Shown: in pieces, positions 1 through 5,667 of the stretch
Numbering within the stretch: position 1 is the stretch's first letter
Layout: each line of letters begins with the position of its first letter
DNA from: CANLWN01 sp039815505
Lineage (GTDB): Bacteria > Bacteroidota > Bacteroidia > Flavobacteriales > Flavobacteriaceae
Direction: 5' to 3'
Assembly (NCBI GenBank): GCA_039815505.1
Contig: JBCBZE010000234.1
Coordinates: forward strand, 1 to 5,667
Length of the DNA: 5,667 nt
The notes under the pieces: generated by a model
What the model was told of the DNA's origin: nothing
Databases searched by the model: none
Seen by the model: the letters and a program-made list of their open reading frames with translations, nothing else
Position numbers and translations under genes: made by a program

Positions 1-140
1 AAAAACCCTTCCGATTCATTGTATATAGCGACACTGACTTTCCCTGAAGAGCAATTTACTTTGTTCACTTGTATGGATAATTTATTTTGTGATAACCCTA
101 AGAAAGGAAGCAGCAGAACGACAAACAATAGTTTTTTCAT
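1..140 (-). CDS. Exported DUF2141-like protein, 3' end cut by window edge
   Basis: Only the first 46 codons are present; the gene runs off the left edge. It begins at an ATG at 140 with MKKLLFVVLLLPFLGLSQ, a clear signal peptide: two lysines, a hydrophobic core, and a likely signal peptidase I cut near the 'LSQN' end common in Bacteroidota. The mature start (residues 21-46) has an L-x-I-x-V strand, then a 'SGKVSVAIYN' stretch followed by 'ESEGF'. This pattern of a beta strand, G-x-V-x-V-A-[IL]-Y-[ND] and a following E-x-F is typical of the DUF2141 family, small exported proteins of about 140 residues with no established biochemical role. The start lies 44 bases after the stop of the upstream membrane protein, so it is probably the third gene of the peptidase operon. 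The leader before the ATG is A-rich. The signal peptide is seen directly; the family call is by pattern and rests on a short fragment. Confidence 0.7.
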   Translation of the reverse strand, partial: MKKLLFVVLLLPFLGLSQNKLSIQVNKVNCSSGKVSVAIYNESEGF

Positions 141-184
141 GCAATTTTATATTTGTTAAGTATAACTCAATTTTCTTGCCAATA

Positions 185-613
185 TTATTCTTGGATTGAA
201 TCAATTTTGGCCGACAAAAACTCGTACATATCTTTGGTCCTTACGGAATCGGTAAAATTTAAAAAAAGTTGTAATGAATCTTTGTATATCAATCTTATTT
301 TAGGCTGCCTAAGATCATCGACATATACGTAAGTCCTACTGCCGGATATGGAGTCTATGAATACTCCCTTTTCCCTGTTCTTAACAGAAAATCCATTAAT
401 TCGTTCCATAGCAGGTATTTTAGGAACCATCATGATGCTGTCCAATTCGGAGAAAGGTAATTTTTTATAGTAAATCCCGGATAAAATTTGGATATGATTC
501 CCGTTAACTTTCGTCCAGTTTTTATAATGCACTACAAAAGCTATTATACAGATAATGACCGTTAATATGATAAGTATGTTCCATAACCCATGTAGTTTCT
601 TTTGTCTACTCAT
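185..613 (-). CDS. Single-pass membrane protein with a bacterial PH-like domain
   Basis: This is a 142-residue protein. A short basic N-terminus (MSRQKKLHG) is followed by one strongly hydrophobic segment at residues 10-29, so it is predicted to be anchored in the inner membrane by one helix. The rest (about 40-135) is a run of short beta strands. Key points are 'IYYKKLPFSELDSI' (45-60), 'IPAMERINGFSVKN' (66-79), 'KGVFID' (82-87), 'YVYVDD' (95-100), 'IRLIY' (106-110) and a final helix after 'FLNFTDSVRTKDMYEFL' (117-133). The order of surface strand, 'I-x-x-x-x-R-x-N-G-F', G-x-F and an N-F/P-x-D-x-x-x-T-x-x-x-[YF] helix resembles the bacterial PH-like domains (bPH_5-type) that occur after transmembrane helices. 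That call is by pattern only. The role is unknown. The ATG follows the peptidase stop codon by two bases (TAG-GA-ATG), so its translation is probably coupled to the peptidase. The start is fixed by that junction. Confidence 0.72.
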   Translation of the reverse strand: MSRQKKLHGLWNILIILTVIICIIAFVVHYKNWTKVNGNHIQILSGIYYKKLPFSELDSIMMVPKIPAMERINGFSVKNREKGVFIDSISGSRTYVYVDDLRQPKIRLIYKDSLQLFLNFTDSVRTKDMYEFLSAKIDSIQE

Positions 614-615
614 TC

Positions 616-2658
616 CTATTCTTCTTTGGCATCCCTATATTTATCCAACCATGCCAGTGTATGGGTTATTTTAGTGATTAGATTACTAGGTCTGCGGGCG
701 ATACCATGACTTGCATCCGGGATTTCTACCAAAACAGTTTCTATTTTCCTAAGCTTTAATGCATGATACAATTGCTTGGCTTCACTTGGTGGCGTTCGTA
801 AATCGTTCATCCCTACCATGACCATGGTAGGCGTTTCAATATTACCGACCAACGACAAGGGTGAAAATTTCCAATAACCCTCAAAATTTTCCCAAGGTTG
901 GCCAGGGTAACGGGAATTGGCATAACCAAAATAATTGTCGGCCACTAGGGTCTTACTGATCCAATTCATCACAGGTTTGGCGACCACAGCCGCTTCAAAC
1001 CTATTGTTCTTGCCAATCATCCAAGCGGACATAATACCACCTGCACTACCACCGGTGACAAAAAGTTGATCTTCATGTGCAATTCCCTTGGTAATGCAAA
1101 AATCTACCCCATCCATCACATCATTATAATCCTCTCCCGGATAATTGTTGTACAAAAGGTTCCCGAATTCTTCGCCATAACTGGTACTCCCCCTAGGGTT
1201 GGGATAGAAAACAATATAACCGGCCGCTGCGTACAATTGTATTTCTGCCGAAAATCGATCCCCATAATTTAAAATGGGGCCGCCATGGTTTTCCACTAAA
1301 AAAGGATATTTCCTATTTGGCTCATAATTTGGTGGATATACCACCCAACCTTGTATCTTTCGCTGGTCAAAGGAAGATGTGTACCATATTTCCTCCACCT
1401 TTCCCATATCCCTGTAGTTGAACAAGGCCTTGTTAAGCGATGTGATTTTAGCGGTTCTTTTTGTTTTTGGGCTAACTACTGCCAGTTCCGCAGGGTATTC
1501 CGGTCTACTTTGATTATAGGCGATGGTACCGTTATTGGAAACTGAAAAAGAACCTCCGGCATAGGGCCTACCAATAGAGGTACCTCCCATATTATCGGCC
1601 AGTTTGTTCACCTTGCCCTCTAAACCAATATGTGCTATTTTACTATTTCCCTTATCATCATATGCAAAATAAATCCCCGAACTCTTGGCATCCCACCTAA
1701 TATTGGATACACTCCTATCCAGATCATTGGAAATTACCCTTTTGTTGCTACCGTCCGTGTTCATAACATGTAATTTCCTTACCTGATAGGCCTGTACCTT
1801 ATCCTCAAAACCAATATAGGCAATGTACTGCCCATTCGGGGAAACAACGGGTTGATAATCTGGCCCTTTTCTATTGGTAAGTGGCCATATCGTATTTGTA
1901 TTTATAGCTACGGAATAAATTTCACTGTTCCTGAAATCGTATTCCCAATCTTCATTTCTATTGGCAGAGAAATAGATCTGTTTTCCATCGGAAGACCACG
2001 AAAGTTGCCCTCTATGGTGAAAATCCCCTGAAGTAATCTGACGCGGGGCACCGCCATCCGAAGGAATAACAAAGATGTGGTTGAAGCCTGGTTTAATATA
2101 GCCTCTGCCATCTGCCTCATGATATACCCTATCTGTTATACGTGGTGTATCTGCCCATTTGGCCCCCTTGGGCTTACGTGGCATTTTGGCCAAAACCGGC
2201 GGTGCCTTTTCAACATTCATGGAAAACGCCAATTGATGCCCATCGGGCGACCATGTTATTGAACTTGGGCTAAAGGGTAATTGCGTTATTTTTGCGATTT
2301 TTCCAGAAGTTTTCCAGTATATAAAGATTTCGGAGCCTTGATCGGTACTGCTCACGAATGCCAACCGATTACCATTTGGAGACCATCGATGATTGAACTC
2401 ATTGACTTCCCTTGAGGTCAATTTTTGATGTTGGGAACCATCTGGTTTTATCATCCAAAGGTTCCCCACGGACCTGTCTGCCATGATATCAAAACCCATT
2501 CTGCGATACACTATCCATTCTCCCGTCGGCGAGATCTGAGGATCGGACACATATTCCAAATCAAAAACATCTAAATAGGAAAAGGAGGTTTCTTGAGCTT
2601 GACACCCAAAGCTGAAAAATAAAAACAGTACAGAACAAAACAACAGTTTATGGTACAT
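616..2658 (-). CDS. Exported S9 family (prolyl oligopeptidase-type) serine peptidase
   Basis: This is a complete 680-residue secreted peptidase, a usual length for S9 enzymes of the acylaminoacyl-peptidase/dipeptidyl-peptidase 5 type. Residues 1-22 are a hydrophobic export signal with a Cys at 19. Cleavage could be lipoprotein-type before Cys19 or ordinary after QAQ. Residues 30-400 hold seven propeller repeats of the form S-x-[DNT]-G-x-x-[IL]-x-[FY]: clear copies near 43, 93, 137, 222 and 273, weaker ones near 323 and 374. The alpha/beta-hydrolase domain fills about 425-680. It carries the oxyanion-region HGGP (458-461), NPRGS (487-491), the nucleophile Ser538 in GGSAGG (536-541), Asp619 in GMNDLRTP, and His651 in DASHG. 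All three catalytic residues are present, so it should be active; family enzymes cut short peptides, but the substrate here is not predictable. A promoter-like sequence precedes it, and the PH-like gene follows two bases after its TAG. The ATG at 2658 is chosen because it opens the signal peptide directly. Confidence 0.95.
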   Translation of the reverse strand: MYHKLLFCSVLFLFFSFGCQAQETSFSYLDVFDLEYVSDPQISPTGEWIVYRRMGFDIMADRSVGNLWMIKPDGSQHQKLTSREVNEFNHRWSPNGNRLAFVSSTDQGSEIFIYWKTSGKIAKITQLPFSPSSITWSPDGHQLAFSMNVEKAPPVLAKMPRKPKGAKWADTPRITDRVYHEADGRGYIKPGFNHIFVIPSDGGAPRQITSGDFHHRGQLSWSSDGKQIYFSANRNEDWEYDFRNSEIYSVAINTNTIWPLTNRKGPDYQPVVSPNGQYIAYIGFEDKVQAYQVRKLHVMNTDGSNKRVISNDLDRSVSNIRWDAKSSGIYFAYDDKGNSKIAHIGLEGKVNKLADNMGGTSIGRPYAGGSFSVSNNGTIAYNQSRPEYPAELAVVSPKTKRTAKITSLNKALFNYRDMGKVEEIWYTSSFDQRKIQGWVVYPPNYEPNRKYPFLVENHGGPILNYGDRFSAEIQLYAAAGYIVFYPNPRGSTSYGEEFGNLLYNNYPGEDYNDVMDGVDFCITKGIAHEDQLFVTGGSAGGIMSAWMIGKNNRFEAAVVAKPVMNWISKTLVADNYFGYANSRYPGQPWENFEGYWKFSPLSLVGNIETPTMVMVGMNDLRTPPSEAKQLYHALKLRKIETVLVEIPDASHGIARRPSNLITKITHTLAWLDKYRDAKEE

Positions 2659-2731
2659 CGATTTTGTTTTAGGAATAATGAGCTAAACTTAAATAAATGT
2701 GACCAGTAATACAAGGTATACAACTTTAATG
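2659..2731 (-). promoter_or_regulatory. Intergenic promoter candidate before the S9 peptidase
   Basis: This is the only gap of note inside the window, 73 bases between the second permease and the peptidase. Read on the minus strand, it has TTG at 2714-2712, a 20-base spacer, and TAAGTTTA at 2691-2684. The latter matches 7 of 8 positions of the Bacteroidetes -7 element TAnnTTTG, and TTG fits the -33 element. Transcription would then start near 2678, leaving a leader of about 20 bases that ends in an A-rich stretch (CCTAAAACAAAATCG) just before the ATG. I see no convincing terminator hairpin for the permease operon here, so read-through from the transporter genes remains possible. The match is to a loose consensus in AT-rich DNA. 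Confidence 0.42.
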
Positions 2732-3892
2732 TTAGCCCCTGAACAAAAAGAAACGGTCTTTCATTTCCTCGATGGCCGTACTCTTATTGGTCATAATATA
2801 GATGATGGCTTCCGAAGTAAACTCCTTTCCTTTTTTGGTCAAGGAGATAACATCGTCTTCTATGGATATCATATTATTCTTAAGGGCCAGATCCAGTACA
2901 GAGGTTGATCTTACCTTTCCCCAACTAATGTGCTCATTGAGATGATTTACATGACGTTCCGATACTTCCTCATGATTCTGAAGGTGCAATAAAAAAGTAA
3001 GTAGATGTACTTCTATCCGTTGACGTTTTTGACGATATAGTACCGATATGAGCCCTTTATGGGGCGCAAAAAGATAAACCAATAGGAACAGAGCACCCAA
3101 AACCGTTGTCATAGACCCCGCAATGGAGGCGTCTAACCAATGGGCCACCCAATAACCCAGCAAGGCACCGGTGATACCAAAAATAGTTGCAAGCAACAAC
3201 ATTTTTTTAAGGTCATTGGTCAAGAGGTACGCTATCGCCGGCGGTGCGATCATAAGTGCAACTACCAATATGGCACCTACAGCGTCAAACGCTCCTACCG
3301 TAGTTACAGAAGCCATCGCCATAAGACTGTAATGCATCACTACAGGGGAAAATCCAAGAGTGGCCGCAAGACCTTTATCAAAGGTGCTTAACTTAAGCTC
3401 TTTGAAGAAGGTGAACAACAATGCGATAGTAATCAATAAAATAGTTCCTATGACCCAAAGCGATTTAGGTCCAAGGTCAAAGTTGTTGATCGATAGGCGA
3501 TCAAAGGGAGCAAAAGCTAACTCGCCCAAAAGAACGGCATCAATATCCAAATGCACATCGTTGGCATTTTTAGCGATCATTAGTACCCCTATACTAAACA
3601 ATACCGGAAAAACAAGACCAATCGCAGTATCTTCCTTTACCAATCCGGTCTTTTGGATAAACTCCACCAAAAAAACAGTCAACACCCCTGTTAGTGCTGC
3701 CAATAGAATAAGCCAAGGGGAGTTTAAGTCTTCCGTTAAAAAGAACCCAACAACAATGCCGGGCAATATGGAATGACTGATTGCATCGCTGATCATGGCC
3801 ATCTTACGAAGCACAAGAAAAGTGCCTGGGATAGCACAGGCTATGGCCACCAAACATGCGATCAGTTGTATTTCTATTTGGGCGCTAGTCAT
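2732..3892 (-). CDS. Metal ABC transporter permease 2 (ABC-3 family) with C-terminal winged-helix-like domain
   Basis: This is the second membrane subunit of a manganese/zinc/iron importer, 386 residues from the chosen start. About eight hydrophobic segments cover residues 6-276. The family's signature region is 'MAMISDAISHSILPG' (31-45), the counterpart of GDAISHAALPG in the first permease. The other conserved stretch, 'VGAFDAVGAILVVALMIAPP' (199-218), is the coupling region that contacts the ATPase in this family. Residues from about 286 onward are not part of a usual ABC-3 permease, which normally ends near 270-290. They include six histidines at 296-321, the motif HEEVSERH (307-314), then a helix, a short hairpin and 'ISLTKKGKEF' (349-358), resembling the wing of a winged-helix domain. 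The ATG at 3892 overlaps the stop of permease 1 by 8 bases and gives a short family-like N-terminus. An earlier in-frame ATG at 3934 would add 14 polar residues and a 50-base overlap, so it is less likely. Confidence 0.92.
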   Translation of the reverse strand: MTSAQIEIQLIACLVAIACAIPGTFLVLRKMAMISDAISHSILPGIVVGFFLTEDLNSPWLILLAALTGVLTVFLVEFIQKTGLVKEDTAIGLVFPVLFSIGVLMIAKNANDVHLDIDAVLLGELAFAPFDRLSINNFDLGPKSLWVIGTILLITIALLFTFFKELKLSTFDKGLAATLGFSPVVMHYSLMAMASVTTVGAFDAVGAILVVALMIAPPAIAYLLTNDLKKMLLLATIFGITGALLGYWVAHWLDASIAGSMTTVLGALFLLVYLFAPHKGLISVLYRQKRQRIEVHLLTFLLHLQNHEEVSERHVNHLNEHISWGKVRSTSVLDLALKNNMISIEDDVISLTKKGKEFTSEAIIYIMTNKSTAIEEMKDRFFLFRG

Positions 3893-4952
3893 ACCTATTT
3901 TCTTGTTGGTTATATAAATTGGCCGCCTTGTCATAACCTTTCTTGGTCATGGACCACATAGGGCCATTGACCGTAATGTATTCCCTATTCTCCAACCGTT
4001 TTAAAGACCGCTTGGTATACCCTTGAAAGTTGTTTAGGATCTTAACGGTATGTGGGTGGGATATATCCTCATGTGTTTTGGCAATAGTGTGCATAAAGGA
4101 AAGGGTTTTATACAATTGCAGATCGTTCCTATTTTTCCAATATCGGATTTCCCTAAACAGTAGACCCCTTCCAGGAGAAAATATAAAGGAACATATGACA
4201 AATGTTGCGGCTATCAAAACAATGACCGGCCCTGTAGAAAGATTACTGGAAGTTGCACTGACCGCAGTTCCCAAAACTCCGGAAAAGGCCCCAAAAACGG
4301 CCGCTAAAAAGACCATGACCCCCAAGCTATTGGTCCATTGACGAGCCGCGGCGGCAGGTGCCAATAACATGGCGCTCATAAGCACTACGCCCACTGTTTG
4401 CAATCCTATTACTATGGACAATACAATAAAAGAAGTAATCAATATATCCAAAAAACGGGTGTTGAAGCCTAACGATTTGGTATAATCCACATCAAAAAGA
4501 AGTAATTTAAGTTCTTTCCAAAAGGTAAGCAACGCCAATAAACTAACTCCCGTAACTATGCACATAAGCCATACATCGGCCGCTACCAAAGTTGCTGCCT
4601 GTCCAAATAGATATTTATCCAAACCTGCCTGATTGGCATTTGGCATCTTTTGAATGAACGTGAGCAACAACATGCCAAAACCAAAAAACAAGGAGAGTAT
4701 GAGTCCTAGAGCCGTATCCGATTTTAGGTGGGTCTTCTTTACGATTCCCCTAATCCAAAACGTGCCGATCAAACCACTGACCAAGGCCCCAATAAGAAGT
4801 GTGTTACCGTTTTTAGCTCCGGTCAAAAGAAATGCAATCGCTATTCCGGGTAGCGCGGCATGCGAAATGGCATCTCCCAATAAACTCTGTTTTCGCAGTA
4901 CGGCGAAACTGCCGAGCATTCCACAAATGGCACCCAAAACGGCCGTACCCAA
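3885..4952 (-). CDS. Metal ABC transporter permease 1 (ABC-3 family) with C-terminal winged-helix-like domain
   Basis: This is the first membrane subunit of the importer. Coordinates use the only standard start codon in frame, a TTG at 4952, giving 355 residues. The true start is probably 20 codons upstream (see the entry at 4953-5018). Numbered from the TTG, the conserved core includes 'SLLGDAISHAALPG' (23-36), several membrane segments to about residue 260, and 'VGVVLMSAMLLAPAAAAR' (187-204), the stretch expected to contact the ATPase. After the last membrane segment (SPGRG, 259-263) comes a cytoplasmic tail of about 90 residues not found in ordinary ABC-3 permeases. It contains HEDISHPH (294-301), a helix 'TKRSLKRLENREYI' (313-326) and 'WSMTKKGYDKAA' (333-344), a pattern like the recognition helix and wing of DtxR/MntR-type DNA-binding domains. 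It differs from permease 2 in most positions, so the two likely form a heterodimer. Metal specificity (Mn, Zn or Fe) cannot be told from the sequence. Confidence 0.92.
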   Translation of the reverse strand: MGTAVLGAICGMLGSFAVLRKQSLLGDAISHAALPGIAIAFLLTGAKNGNTLLIGALVSGLIGTFWIRGIVKKTHLKSDTALGLILSLFFGFGMLLLTFIQKMPNANQAGLDKYLFGQAATLVAADVWLMCIVTGVSLLALLTFWKELKLLLFDVDYTKSLGFNTRFLDILITSFIVLSIVIGLQTVGVVLMSAMLLAPAAAARQWTNSLGVMVFLAAVFGAFSGVLGTAVSATSSNLSTGPVIVLIAATFVICSFIFSPGRGLLFREIRYWKNRNDLQLYKTLSFMHTIAKTHEDISHPHTVKILNNFQGYTKRSLKRLENREYITVNGPMWSMTKKGYDKAANLYNQQENRYD

Positions 4953-5018
4953 GGTAATGGTCCGGAGGGTGTAATCCGTAAACAGCAGTTCTATGTACTC
5001 TGTTAGATCGATAAGTGT
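4953..5018 (-). other. In-frame N-terminal extension of permease 1 without a standard start codon
   Basis: The permease 1 frame stays open upstream of the TTG at 4952 until a TAA at 5021-5019. The codons read T-L-I-D-L-T-E-Y-I-E-L-L-F-T-D-Y-T-L-R-T (and then I-T before the TTG). This looks like the natural amphipathic N-terminus and beginning of the first membrane helix of ABC-3 permeases ('DYTLRTITLGTA'). No ATG or GTG occurs on the minus strand between the ATPase stop and 4952. The only other TTG (5035) is in another frame and stops after three codons. An A-rich stretch (TAAAATAAACA) sits just before an ATC codon at 5012-5010, which would be a suitable position for a start and would leave a 25-base gap to the ATPase gene. 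Initiation at ATC or another rare codon, or a base error that removed an ATG, would explain this. The open frame is seen directly; the start site is inferred. Confidence 0.6.
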
Positions 5019-5037
5019 TTATTTTAGTTATTCAAAA

Positions 5038-5667
5038 TTATTGTTGCACACTGACCTTATAGTTGATCCCATAGGTTTTTGTGAGGTTATCATCATTAAA
5101 AATATCCTTTACAGGACCTGTGGCAATCTTTTTTACGTTCAGAAAAGTGACCCAATCAAAATATTCGGGTACGGTTTGCAGGTCATGGTGAACCACTACC
5201 ACCGTCTTTCCGGCCTTGCGTAATTCCTTTAAAATATTGATAATTGCCTTTTCCGTTGTAGCGTCCACCCCTTGAAAGGGTTCGTCCATGAGGTAAATAC
5301 CCGCATTCTGGACCAAGGCCCTCGCCAAAAAAATACGCTGTTGTTGACCTCCGCTCAATTGACTAATTTGGCGGGATTTAAATTCTAGCATTCCCACTTT
5401 CTCCAATGCCTCCAGTGCAGCCTTTTTCTGTTTTTGACCAGGGCGTTTTATCCATCCTAAACTTCCGTAGGTCCCCATCATTACCACATCTAGGGCAGTT
5501 GTGGGAAAATCCCAATCAACACTTCCTTTTTGGGGAACATAAGCTACATGGTCATACTGTTTTTTGTACGGTTTTCCGAATATTTTAATACTGCCCGCTA
5601 TCGGCTTAATAATATCTAAAATGGATTTGATCAATGTAGACTTCCCCGCACCATTTGGGCCAACAAT
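5038..5667 (-). CDS. Metal ABC transporter ATP-binding protein, N-terminus cut by window edge
   Basis: The last 209 codons of the ATPase that powers the importer are present; about 30-40 N-terminal residues lie beyond the right edge. Counting from the first codon at 5667, the motifs are Walker A GPNGAGKST (3-11), Q-loop 'VAYVPQKG' with Gln46, signature LSGGQQQR (104-111), Walker B 'IYLMDEP' with Asp128 and Glu129, D-loop 'GVD' (133-135) and switch His161 in VVHHDL. All are intact, so the protein should bind and hydrolyse ATP. The stretch 'VDWDFPTTALDVVMMGTYG' (50-68) closely follows the 'DWDFP-x-T-x-x-D-V-V-x-M-G-x-Y-G' pattern typical of manganese/zinc/iron importers (MntB, PsaB, TroB type) and separates it from other ABC ATPases. 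A TTG at 5634 is not the start, because Walker A lies upstream of it. The gene precedes both permeases in the same direction, as is usual. The metal is not determined. Confidence 0.95.
   Translation of the reverse strand: MVGPNGAGKSTLIKSILDIIKPIAGSIKIFGKPYKKQYDHVAYVPQKGSVDWDFPTTALDVVMMGTYGSLGWIKRPGQKQKKAALEALEKVGMLEFKSRQISQLSGGQQQRIFLARALVQNAGIYLMDEPFQGVDATTEKAIINILKELRKAGKTVVVVHHDLQTVPEYFDWVTFLNVKKIATGPVKDIFNDDNLTKTYGINYKVSVQQ

Noticed and set aside
141..184. Possible promoter before the DUF2141-like gene (TATACTTA at 164-157)
   Set aside because: The element matches TAnnTTTG only partly, no TTG lies at a proper distance, and the 44-base gap fits an operon.
2659..2731. Rho-independent terminator after permease 2
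   Set aside because: No stem with a GC-rich core followed by a T-run is visible on the minus strand; only a short GTATAC palindrome occurs.
3360..3776. Plus-strand open frame of 138 codons inside permease 2
   Set aside because: It lies wholly opposite a well-supported membrane protein gene and shows no recognisable family or plausible start context; the same holds for the other plus-strand frames (for example 4654-4974).
3893..3934. Upstream in-frame ATG at 3934 as the start of permease 2
   Set aside because: It adds 14 polar, basic residues before a family-like N-terminus and a 50-base overlap with permease 1, whereas the ATG at 3892 gives a short overlap and a normal N-terminus.
4953..5037. 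Frameshift as the explanation for the missing start of permease 1
   Set aside because: The frame continues cleanly upstream with family-like residues, and no other frame in the gap offers an ATG that a shift could join.
5632..5634. TTG at 5634 as the start of the ATPase
   Set aside because: The Walker A motif GPNGAGKST lies upstream in the same frame, so the gene continues past the right edge.

Overview
The window reads as chromosomal DNA from a member of the Bacteroidota, most likely a flavobacterium. The pointers are moderate-to-low GC, A-rich leaders in place of clear Shine-Dalgarno sites, a candidate Bacteroidetes-type promoter (TTG, 20 bases, TAAGTTTA), a small exported protein with the typical '...LSQN' signal-peptide end, and protein families common in that phylum. 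Genus and species cannot be fixed from the sequence. All six genes lie on the minus strand, so transcription runs from the right edge to the left.

Right part (5667 down to 2732): a metal ABC importer of the manganese/zinc/iron (ABC-3, TroA/MntABC) class. It has an ATP-binding subunit whose N-terminus is cut by the window edge, then two different membrane permeases, the second overlapping the first by 8 bases. The solute-binding protein is not in the window and may lie upstream, beyond the right edge. The two permeases would form a heterodimeric channel driven by the ATPase. Both carry an extra cytoplasmic C-terminal domain of about 90-100 residues. It looks like a winged-helix domain, led by a shared histidine-containing motif H-E-[DE]-[IV]-S-x-x-H. 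This is the most interesting feature of the window, because it suggests that the transporter itself senses metal or carries a regulatory domain. The first permease also has no ATG or GTG start: its family-like N-terminus extends upstream of the only usable TTG.

Middle (2731 to 2659): a 73-base gap with a plausible promoter for the next transcription unit.

Left part (2658 down to 1): an exported prolyl-oligopeptidase family (S9) peptidase with a seven-repeat propeller and a complete Ser-Asp-His triad. Two bases later comes a one-pass membrane protein resembling a bacterial PH-like domain. After a further 44 bases there is the start of an exported DUF2141-like protein that runs off the left edge. 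These three probably form one operon. No functional link to the metal transporter is visible. I saw no RNA gene, mobile element, CRISPR array or long repeat.
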